A stretch of 5,539 nucleotides of DNA, from the NCBI GenBank assembly GCA_011524575.1, contig WTKB01000045.1, positions 1 to 5,539 on the forward strand. Direction: 5' to 3'. Source of the DNA: Aquimarina sp. GTDB taxonomy: Bacteria > Bacteroidota > Bacteroidia > Flavobacteriales > Flavobacteriaceae. The position numbers and the translations under genes are program-made. Positions 1 through 5,539 of this stretch are shown piece after piece. Under the pieces are notes generated by a model. The model worked only from the letters and a program-made list of their open reading frames with translations. It had not been told where the DNA came from and ran no database searches. Position 1 is the first letter of the stretch. The number at the start of each line of letters is the position of its first letter.

Positions 1-774
1 ATCATAAGGAGTGCCATCAATAATAGCTTTACCAAAATTAATGGTGGTTTCTTCAAAAACATTAAATGTAGTTAAGCAATAGCCAAAAATAGCACCCTCA
101 TCTAACTTGGCATCTCCGCCTAATGTGGTGTAATGATTACGTAATTGAAAATCTATAAAATGCCCAAACTCTTCCATAATGGCTTGGTAGAGTTTTCCCA
201 TAGCTTCAATATCTTCTTCTTCGGTAGCTTTTACAATAAGGTATTGTGCAATCCAAATGGTATTATCACTCGATTTGTATTTAGCTTCGGGGAAATGCCC
301 TGTATGGATATTAATAGTAGGCATTTCAACCTTTTTATCGCTTAAATCACGATATAGGTAGTCATATGCATGTAAAGGAATATCTTCTCCTTTTACAGAA
401 TCACCAAAAATAGCTTGCATAGCATAGGTGAAAAAAGACGCTCCAAATTGCCTTGCATATTCATTAAGTTCGTCTAATGGATAAGTAGTCTCTATTGTGA
501 TTTCTCTTTTTTCCTCTTGCTCTTTTTCTGCTTGTTCTTTTAGTTTCTGTTGATTAGTTTGTGCTTCTTTTAAGGTTTTAGAATTGCCAGAAAGAGCGGA
601 TTTTACCTTATTGATAGGATTAATCTCGGGAAAAGGAATGAGTTCCTTTGCCATTGTAGCTTTTGGAGGTTCAGGTGTTTTACTACCAATAATTACATTA
701 GCTTCTCCAGATATAATTACACCACCATGAGCGGTCATGTCTCCCACGGTTGCAATTGGAATTCCATTAATTAA
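1..774 (-). CDS. C-terminal part of a frameshifted PAAR effector: end of PAAR fold, helical linker, putative metalloprotease-like domain (partial)
   Basis: This frame is open for 258 codons from 774 to the left edge and has no stop, so the end is outside the window. It starts with LINGIPIATVGDMTAHGG, which completes the PAAR fold begun by the 767-973 gene in another frame. Next comes a Pro-rich joint (KTPEPPKATM), then a K/E/Q-rich segment (about 500-610) likely to form a helix or coiled coil. A globular region of about 150 aa follows. It contains EEFGHFID (151-174) and DEGAIFGY (79-102), a spacing that resembles gluzincin-like proteins in which the first His of HExxH is Glu. From family knowledge, C-terminal extensions on PAAR proteins are usually secreted toxins. 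That this one is a protease is inference. If translated separately, a start is possible at ATG 802-804 in this frame, overlapping the PAAR gene. Otherwise it needs a +1 shift near 775. Confidence 0.75.
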
Positions 775-973
775 TAACCGTAGGATTACCTTGTGCAATG
801 ACATCTGGTGGACCAATACAAGTACACATATCGCCCATACGAGCAACAGGTTTTCCATTAATAAAAACATTTGGTGAACCTTGTGCAACAGGCCCTCCAA
901 CGTGAGGCACAGTTCCGCTACACATTGGGCAAATATGATTACTTCCTATCGTTGCTGCTGGTTTCCTTGCCAT
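767..973 (-). CDS. PAAR domain protein, N-terminal part, frame broken at the 3' end
   Basis: The 68-residue product is the first two-thirds of a PAAR fold, the small cone-shaped tip that sits on VgrG-type spikes of type VI secretion systems and related contractile injection systems. Visible features are PAAT at residues 5-8, HICPMC at 13-18, a His at 24, the repeat GSPNVFINGKPVARMGD (32-48) and a second GNPTV (62-66). His and Cys residues of this sort bind the structural metal in the family. Translation ends at TAA 767-769, in the middle of the second repeat. The missing half lies directly downstream in the +1 frame (see 1-774), so the intact gene would be much longer. ATG 971-973 is chosen because MARKPAATIG is the usual N-terminus, and it is preceded by an A-rich leader without a Shine-Dalgarno sequence. 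A candidate promoter lies about 70 bp upstream. A stand-alone short PAAR is unlikely because the fold is incomplete. Confidence 0.85.
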   Translation of the reverse strand: MARKPAATIGSNHICPMCSGTVPHVGGPVAQGSPNVFINGKPVARMGDMCTCIGPPDVIAQGNPTVIN

Positions 974-1024
974 AATTGAGTTTTTTAAGTTAGAGTGAGC
1001 AATTACTTACAACAATTGTATATC

Positions 1025-1034
1025 CGTAATTACG
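1025..1034. repeat. 10-bp perfect palindrome CGTAATTACG
   Basis: CGTAATTACG reads the same on both strands. It lies about 52 bp upstream of the PAAR start codon and just downstream of the candidate promoter element. Its half-site CCGTAAT also occurs in the larger repeat cluster at 1052-1093. It could be a regulator-binding site, but no regulator gene is visible here and short AT-rich palindromes also arise by chance. Confidence 0.35.
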
Positions 1035-1044
1035 ATTATACCCT

Positions 1045-1052
1045 CAAATTTA
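1045..1052 (-). promoter_or_regulatory. Candidate Bacteroidota -7 promoter element TAAATTTG for the PAAR gene
   Basis: Read on the minus strand, this is TAAATTTG, an exact match to the TAnnTTTG -7 consensus of the Bacteroidota housekeeping sigma factor. It would give a leader of roughly 65 nt before the PAAR ATG. A TTTTG lies upstream, but only about 14 bp away, which is shorter than the usual -33/-7 spacing, so the match is incomplete. A TATAAT (1035-1040, minus) lies a few bases downstream and is less meaningful in this phylum. The repeats at 1052-1093 overlap the -33 side and could regulate it. Confidence 0.45.
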
Positions 1053-1093
1053 AAAAATAACCGTAACAAAAAATAACCGTATTACGGTTATTT
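1052..1093. repeat. Two 13-bp direct repeats merging into an 11-bp-arm palindrome
   Basis: AAAAAATAACCGT occurs exactly twice, at 1052-1064 and 1068-1080, with a 16-bp period. The second copy runs into a perfect inverted repeat, AAATAACCGTA (1071-1081) and TACGGTTATTT (1083-1093) around one central base. As minus-strand RNA it folds into a stem of about 10 bp with a three-base loop followed by six Ts, so it could act as a weak intrinsic terminator. On the plus strand it is followed by a less regular T-rich run. Because it lies just upstream of the PAAR promoter element, it could equally be an operator with repeated CCGTA half-sites. The sequence itself does not decide between these readings. 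Confidence 0.6.
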
Positions 1094-1146
1094 CTCTTTT
1101 AGTCTCAGAGCTTGTTTAAACTCACTACTTCCTATAATTCAAAATT

Positions 1147-1296
1147 TTAAGAACTTGGATCACTTAAAAAAGAGTTATATATCTCGATATACACATCATT
1201 TAAAACTAAACCAATAACGGTAAACTTCTGAATTACAATTTGTATTCCCTTTAAAAAAGCTCTAAGAGCTTGAAACTTGTGTTGGCTATTTTTCAA
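1147..1296 (-). other. Short protein-like open frame (49 codons) after res; remnant, small protein or chance
   Basis: A frame distinct from res is open from TTG 1294-1296 to TAA 1147-1149, just after an in-frame TAG. It overlaps the last codons of res. The 49-residue translation has a basic start (KNSQHKFQALRAF), a hydrophobic middle (IQIVIQKFTVIGLVL) and an acidic, aromatic end (DVYIEIYNSFLSDPSS), a more protein-like composition than most shadow frames here. There is no ATG, no ribosome binding site and no recognised family. The hairpin and T-run I assign as the res terminator lie inside it, which argues against a translated gene. It may be the decayed 3' end of a lost gene. Confidence 0.2.
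1251..1271 (-). terminator. Intrinsic terminator of the mod-bro-res operon
   Basis: On the minus strand, 15 bp after the res stop codon, the sequence AAGCTC-TTA-GAGCTT forms a 6-bp stem with a 3-base loop (1257-1271). It runs directly into six consecutive Ts (1253-1258, the first of which belong to the stem's 3' arm). The position immediately after the last gene and the hairpin-plus-T-run form are what a rho-independent terminator requires. The stem is short and its outer pairs are A-T, so readthrough towards the PAAR gene is possible. Confidence 0.6.
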
Positions 1297-4252
1297 CTAT
1301 AATTTCTCGGATTAAACTTTCTATTTTCTTGTTACTAAATTGCTTTCTGAATTTAATTTTAATGGTATCTCCAAAGAAATTTTCTGCGTGTCTTATTTTT
1401 TGTTTTTCCTCATTTCTCAAACTTTCTTCTGTGGTGTTTTTTGTTTCTACGACAAAATATAGTTTTTTCGAATTGTCTTCATAATTCAAAACATAAGCAA
1501 AATCAGGGGAATAGCTTTTTCCGCCAGCAACAGGAATCTTAATTGAGTTTTTTGGAATTTTAGAGAACACAACTACTTCTTTCAAGTTTTGTTCAATATT
1601 CTGTTTTTCTAATTCAGAATCGTAAAATAATTCGTCAAGTAAATAAGTATCGGCTACTTTATTTTCGGAATACATGACACCAACATCAGAAGCAGAAATT
1701 TCTTTTAATACATTTCCTTTTTCGTCTGTAAATTTAGTTGGATGTATTTCATTACTCACTTTTTGATATTCAATTCCAAATTTATCTATGGCGTTAAACA
1801 TTAAATAATTCTCGAATTTTTGCTTAATAATACGAATTGTGGCAACATTTAGAAATTTGTTGATATCGATATTAGAATCAATAAAAGAACTGTTTAAAGT
1901 CTTTATATTGATATTTAGTGTCTTTGCTAATTCCTTCAAGAAACTACTGTACTTCATTGTAGAAATTGGCGTTATTTCATTTCCATAAATTTCTTGTTCT
2001 TCTTTAACTCCAGCAATGCTATCAGTTATCTCAATTTGTGCTGTTCTTTCTTTTATGCCTTCAATGGTAAAATTACTGTTTTGCTCATTTAAGAAATTAA
2101 CAAACAGTGATTTGAATTTGTCCTCTTTTTCAAACTTGTATTCTAAAATTACCTTTTCATTTAATTTCTCCCAAAGTTCTTTTAATTCACTGTATTTTTC
2201 TGTTCGAATGCTTACTTGCTTTTTCTTGTCTGTAGATTTCCGAACTTTATTAGAGCCAACACCTTCAAATATTTTAGGATAGTTATGTTTGATAAAATCA
2301 AAACCACCTTCTTTGAATTTATTAGATCTTGTTACAACATTATTATCATCTAATATTTCAAATAAATCATCTTCTGTGGTTTCGTATAATTCACAAATTT
2401 TCTTAACAATATCGTCTAATAATTTTTCTGGAATATCTTCTATCGAAATTGCACCAGATTTCTCATTTATTTCATTCACTAATTTATCTACAAAATCACT
2501 TTCTGTAAAATCTACAAAATAGTTTAGATAAAACTGTTCGTCTTTTACTCGGTTACCGTATTCATTTACAGGCAGTCTTAAACCTCTACCAACTTCTTGC
2601 AGTTTAGAAATATCGCTACCACTACTTCTTAATTTACAAATCTGAAAAACATTGGGGTTATCCCAACCTTCACGCAACGTCCATTTAGAAAAAATAAATC
2701 GTCTTGGATTCTCCAAATCAAGCATTGCTTGTTTGTCGTGTAAAATTTCGTTAATTTCTTTCTCAATCGCTTCATCTTTCTCTGAATTATCTTTTGAAAA
2801 ATATCCTGCATGAGTGAGACTTATATCTTCTAAGGTTTTTTCAAGATATGCTTTATAAAAGGGATGTTTTTCGGTTTTTAGTAAAGTTTCTACTTCTGCT
2901 TTGATCAAACTTTCAATAGTGGTTTTTAAATAACCATCTTCATTTCTGTACTCTTCTATGTTATCAATAAAGAATAGTGTAATTGGTTTAATCTTTACAC
3001 TTCTTGTAAGTAATTGTTTTTCATTTTCAAAGTGGCTTTTTATCGCTTTTTGAATCATTATTTCTTGCAGTTTTTCTGCATAAGAATAAGGGTTTAATTT
3101 ATCGCCTTTTGATAATTCAATACCATTAGATAAAACAACTTTACTTTTATTTAAACTTTCTACATACAAATCTTCCATTGCGGAATGTACTCTTTGTAAA
3201 CTTTCCTTTTTAGTAAGTTTACATATCTTTTTATTCTTGTCTTCCAACAATTCAAAAGTGGCTTCTTTTCCATCTGTATTATTGAGTTTAACAATAGCAT
3301 TTTTTCCACTTTCAAATTCTGTAATATGACCAATTACACCTTTTACTAAGTTTTTGTTAAAGGAATCAACTGCTGTTAATGTGTAAATTAAGTTATGATA
3401 ATCTTTTACTTTTTGTTTTTTCAATTTACCAGAAAGAGCATCTTTAACTTTTATTTCTTTTTCAGGAAATGTTGCACCATAACGCAAAATAAATTGTGGT
3501 TTCATTTTTTGAATATTCTCCCAAGTTTTGTTGGTTTTAGAAAACTTATGAGGTTCATCTATAATCACAAAAGGACTAACTGCTGAAATTGCTTTAAAAG
3601 GAATGCTGTACTTGTCAAATATGCCTTTATCAAAACTCTTTCGCATTGTTTCAGAGTTTACCATTCCTGCATTGATAACTAGTACTTGAATGCTGTTTTT
3701 TTCATAAACTCCTGCGTTTACAAAACTATTTACAGCAGATGGCATAAACGATTTTTTGTTTTTACCTCCTTTTTTACTTTCTACAATATGGAGTTTAATG
3801 GTTTTACCATATTGTTCTTTAAAATGTGCTCTTGCACTATCGCTTTTTAAAAAATTTATAGTTCCTGCTTTAATAGAAAGTGTAGGAACAATGACAATAA
3901 ACTTAAAAAGACCGTAATTTTTATTGAGTTCAAAAATAGTTTTGGTGTAGGTATAGGTTTTTCCTGTACCTGTTTCCATCATTATATCTATAATGTTACT
4001 TCTAGCTTTTACACTTTCCTTAATATCATTATCTTTTTGCTTTGCGGCAATATTTGTTCTGAACTGCCCAAACGGAATATAATTGTTGTCAAATACTTTT
4101 CCTTGCCTTGTAATATTATTATATACAGGGTTTATGTATTGTTTTTCAGTTTGTAATACTGGATGAACTTCTAAATCTCTAAAAACGGAAACTATACTTT
4201 CTACTGCTTGTGTTTGATGCAATAGATTTTTTTCAAAATTAAATCCTTTCAT
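1286..4252 (-). CDS. res: Type III restriction-modification system, restriction/helicase subunit Res
   Basis: This 988-aa protein is the ATP-dependent restriction subunit that joins Mod and cuts DNA carrying unmethylated sites in inverse orientation. The SF2 helicase motifs are all visible: a Q-motif-like start (LLHQTQA, 10-16), Walker A METGTGKT (92-99), DEPH (232-235), YGATFP (258-263), LREGWDNPNV (526-535) and QEVGRGLRLP (552-561). The C-terminus holds a PD-(D/E)xK nuclease site, with PD at 916-917 and ETK at 936-938. The length matches known Res proteins (EcoP15I Res is about 970 aa), and I see no frameshift or lost catalytic residue, so it looks functional. The start ATG overlaps the stop of the BRO-N gene as ATGA, which suggests translational coupling. 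The N-terminus MKGFNFEKNL fits the family. A terminator follows 15 bp after the stop. Confidence 0.96.
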   Translation of the reverse strand: MKGFNFEKNLLHQTQAVESIVSVFRDLEVHPVLQTEKQYINPVYNNITRQGKVFDNNYIPFGQFRTNIAAKQKDNDIKESVKARSNIIDIMMETGTGKTYTYTKTIFELNKNYGLFKFIVIVPTLSIKAGTINFLKSDSARAHFKEQYGKTIKLHIVESKKGGKNKKSFMPSAVNSFVNAGVYEKNSIQVLVINAGMVNSETMRKSFDKGIFDKYSIPFKAISAVSPFVIIDEPHKFSKTNKTWENIQKMKPQFILRYGATFPEKEIKVKDALSGKLKKQKVKDYHNLIYTLTAVDSFNKNLVKGVIGHITEFESGKNAIVKLNNTDGKEATFELLEDKNKKICKLTKKESLQRVHSAMEDLYVESLNKSKVVLSNGIELSKGDKLNPYSYAEKLQEIMIQKAIKSHFENEKQLLTRSVKIKPITLFFIDNIEEYRNEDGYLKTTIESLIKAEVETLLKTEKHPFYKAYLEKTLEDISLTHAGYFSKDNSEKDEAIEKEINEILHDKQAMLDLENPRRFIFSKWTLREGWDNPNVFQICKLRSSGSDISKLQEVGRGLRLPVNEYGNRVKDEQFYLNYFVDFTESDFVDKLVNEINEKSGAISIEDIPEKLLDDIVKKICELYETTEDDLFEILDDNNVVTRSNKFKEGGFDFIKHNYPKIFEGVGSNKVRKSTDKKKQVSIRTEKYSELKELWEKLNEKVILEYKFEKEDKFKSLFVNFLNEQNSNFTIEGIKERTAQIEITDSIAGVKEEQEIYGNEITPISTMKYSSFLKELAKTLNINIKTLNSSFIDSNIDINKFLNVATIRIIKQKFENYLMFNAIDKFGIEYQKVSNEIHPTKFTDEKGNVLKEISASDVGVMYSENKVADTYLLDELFYDSELEKQNIEQNLKEVVVFSKIPKNSIKIPVAGGKSYSPDFAYVLNYEDNSKKLYFVVETKNTTEESLRNEEKQKIRHAENFFGDTIKIKFRKQFSNKKIESLIREIIVEK

Positions 4253-5094
4253 TCTTCCTCTTTTTTAGGATTTAAATATGCTTTTGCTGAGTGCTTATTC
4301 ACTATTTTTTTTCCCGTTTTTTCTTCAATTTGTTTACGAGTATTACCAGCAATAGTACCTCCTTCTTTGGCTACTTTTTCATTTTCTTGAAAAGTAGAAG
4401 GCTTTTTTTCTTTACTAATTTCTGTGGTTGTGGCTTCTGCAAGCATATTTAAGACCAACTCTAAGTTGCTCATATTATCTCTTAGGTTCTCTTTTTTTAA
4501 ACCTTTTAGTTTTTTGTAATCTTTAACAGTAAATCCGCTCCAAGCTTTGGTTATTTCGTTGGTTAGAATAGCATATTCTAAGCCTTTTTTAACTCCTCTA
4601 TTTTCCCATTCGTCTGTAAGTTCTTTACGAACTTCAATACTTTTTAATCGTTGATTAATCCATTGCTTGCTGTACCCTTTTTTTAGGTAGGTTTCCATTA
4701 ATCTGTCAAAACCTAGTTCAGGGTCTTCTATTTCGTCTATCCGCTCTCGGGCTATTTGAGCTATCCATAATTTAAAAGGTTCTGCTTTGGGTGATGGCAC
4801 ACTTTGTATTAACCTAAACAATTGCTCTGTATTTGCCACATCTGTTTTACGCATTTTACCGTCTTTTGCCATCATTTTTAAACCGTGAAGATTTGTCACG
4901 GTTTGATTTCCTTCTTGTCTTAGACGTTGCTTCAACTTACGCCAATAGGCTGTTGGGTCTTTACTTTCTGTAAGAATGGCTATGACATCTATTATAGAAA
5001 AGTACCATTGTTCTTCTGCTTCATTCCAATGTGTTCTTACTTTTTGGTCTTCAAATAACTTAACACGGTTTTCTTTTTTACTATTATTATCCAT
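4249..5094 (-). CDS. BRO-N domain (prophage antirepressor / DinD-like) protein inside the type III R-M operon
   Basis: This 281-aa protein has an N-terminal BRO-N domain at about residues 11-115, beginning KLFEDQKVRTHW and including WYFSIIDVIAIL (30-41), YWRKLKQRL (50-58) and the conserved SPKAEPFKLW (101-110). A mostly helical middle follows, with LTDEWENRGVKKG (159-171) and LKGLKKENLRDNM (196-208). The basic tail (GGTIAGNTRKQIEEKTGKK) is typical of bacterial proteins annotated as BRO family, phage antirepressor or DNA-damage-inducible protein D. BRO-N domains in phage and baculovirus proteins bind DNA, and E. coli DinD acts on RecA. The role of this long bacterial form is not known to me. 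The gene starts 2 bp after the mod stop and overlaps res by 4 bp, so it is co-expressed with both. A role as regulator or third component of the restriction system is inference from this position only. Confidence 0.88.
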   Translation of the reverse strand: MDNNSKKENRVKLFEDQKVRTHWNEAEEQWYFSIIDVIAILTESKDPTAYWRKLKQRLRQEGNQTVTNLHGLKMMAKDGKMRKTDVANTEQLFRLIQSVPSPKAEPFKLWIAQIARERIDEIEDPELGFDRLMETYLKKGYSKQWINQRLKSIEVRKELTDEWENRGVKKGLEYAILTNEITKAWSGFTVKDYKKLKGLKKENLRDNMSNLELVLNMLAEATTTEISKEKKPSTFQENEKVAKEGGTIAGNTRKQIEEKTGKKIVNKHSAKAYLNPKKEEE

Positions 5095-5096
5095 AT

Positions 5097-5539
5097 CTAA
5101 TAACGTGTTATAAAGTCAATATCAATACTTTTTTTGTTAGCGTAAGACTTCATATTTTCACTGAGTTCACGCAAACTTTTACTCTCAAAATGATAACCAA
5201 ATGCAATGATGGTGGTTGGGTTAAAGTTTTTATCACTATCTATTTTCTCTAATAATGCTTTTAAGTTATTGGTTGTAAAACCTTGATCCATTATATACAA
5301 TTTCTCACTAACATAATGAGCTGTGTAGCCATTTAAGTTTATTTCTTGTATGCTTGTAGTAAGTGGCACACCATCATAAGTTTTCCAAGTAACCAATAGT
5401 GCTTTTATATCTTCTTTGGTTAGTTTGCTTTCGTCAAAAAGAACTTGCAACTCGTTTAACTCTTCTGCCTCAAAATTATAATCTTCCCAAATGGGTGTTG
5501 TTTCAAATACTTTGAAACCTAAATCTTGTTTGGATAAGT
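5097..5539 (-). CDS. mod: Type III DNA methyltransferase subunit Mod, C-terminal end (partial at window edge)
   Basis: The frame is open from the right edge to TAG 5097-5099, giving 146 complete codons of a gene that begins outside the window. The translation includes DLGFKVFETTPIW and EDYNFEAEEL near the edge, then LTKEDIKALLVTWKTYDGVP, and ends SIDIDFITRY. This pattern (a GFKVF strand, then a region asking whether the enzyme acts on a short acidic C-terminal domain) is what I expect at the end of type III adenine-N6 methyltransferases. The catalytic DPPY and FxGxG motifs and the target-recognition region would lie upstream and are not visible. Mod sets the recognition site and methylates one strand. 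The assignment is supported mainly by the Res gene downstream. An in-frame TTG at 5448-5450 is an internal codon, not the start, because the coding frame continues past it. Confidence 0.85.
   Translation of the reverse strand, partial: LSKQDLGFKVFETTPIWEDYNFEAEELNELQVLFDESKLTKEDIKALLVTWKTYDGVPLTTSIQEINLNGYTAHYVSEKLYIMDQGFTTNNLKALLEKIDSDKNFNPTTIIAFGYHFESKSLRELSENMKSYANKKSIDIDFITRY

Noticed and set aside
145..345. Plus-strand 66-codon open frame
   Set aside because: It lies antisense to the well-supported effector frame (1-774, minus), its translation is rich in Phe and Asn with no recognisable pattern, and it is a shadow of that gene.
1035..1040. TATAAT on the minus strand as a sigma-70 -10 box
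   Set aside because: There is no TTGACA-like box at 17 bp, and Bacteroidota promoters normally use TAnnTTTG, which is present a few bases upstream.
1052..1093. CRISPR-like array
   Set aside because: There are only two copies of 13 bp with a 3-bp gap, no spacer-sized intervals and no cas gene.
1108..1123. GAGCTTGTTTAAACTC as a possible insertion-sequence end
   Set aside because: The inverted symmetry is imperfect, there is no matching partner end or target duplication, and only the 7-mer GAGCTTG recurs (1266-1272).
1178..1191. TATATC-TC-GATATA inverted repeat
   Set aside because: The arms are 6 bp with little G+C and have no T-run or gene start nearby, which is expected by chance in AT-rich intergenic DNA.
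2016..2522. Two plus-strand open frames (2016-2282 and 2289-2522)
   Set aside because: Both are antisense to res; their Ser/Leu/Phe-rich translations are typical of the complement of a Lys/Glu-rich gene.
2629..2811. Minus-strand 60-codon frame inside res
   Set aside because: It is an out-of-frame overlap with the conserved helicase motifs of res and has no features of its own.
3395..3586. Plus-strand 63-codon frame
   Set aside because: It is antisense to the DEPH helicase region of res and consists mostly of Phe, Tyr and Lys, a shadow of res.

Overview
The window is AT-rich. Its gene starts lack clear Shine-Dalgarno sequences, and the PAAR gene has a TAnnTTTG-type promoter element upstream. 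Together with the protein style this points to a Bacteroidota genome, most likely a Flavobacteriaceae member (inference; no 16S or other marker is present). Every convincing gene lies on the minus strand, so transcription runs from high to low coordinates.

Right part (5539 down to 1286): a compact three-gene operon. It opens with the C-terminal end of a type III DNA methyltransferase (mod), cut by the window edge. Two bases later comes a BRO-N/DinD-like protein of 281 aa. Its stop overlaps the start of a complete 988-aa type III restriction subunit (res) as ATGA. The res product has all the SF2 helicase motifs and an intact C-terminal PD...ETK nuclease site. The notable point is the BRO-N gene sitting between mod and res, tightly spaced on both sides. 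A short hairpin followed by a T-run sits just after res and probably ends this transcript.

Middle (about 974-1285): an intergenic stretch of about 310 bp. It holds the terminator, a 49-codon open frame that reads like protein but may be chance or a remnant, a group of CCGTAA/TTACGG repeats (two exact 13-bp direct repeats, an 11-bp-arm palindrome, and a separate 10-bp palindrome), and a candidate Bacteroidota promoter next to them.

Left part (973 down to 1): a PAAR-repeat protein whose reading frame breaks after residue 66. The PAAR fold resumes in the +1 frame at 774 and stays open to the window edge. Reconstructed, this is a PAAR spike-tip protein with a charged helical linker and a C-terminal domain carrying EEFGHFID and, further on, DEGAIF. 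I read that domain as a putative metalloprotease-like effector whose first HExxH histidine is replaced by Glu. The frame break could be a true inactivating or phase-variable change, a programmed shift, or a sequencing error. The toxin's end and any immunity gene would lie to the left of the window.

The window therefore joins an anti-phage restriction operon to a secreted-effector locus (type VI secretion or a contractile injection system). Nothing in the sequence links their functions directly.
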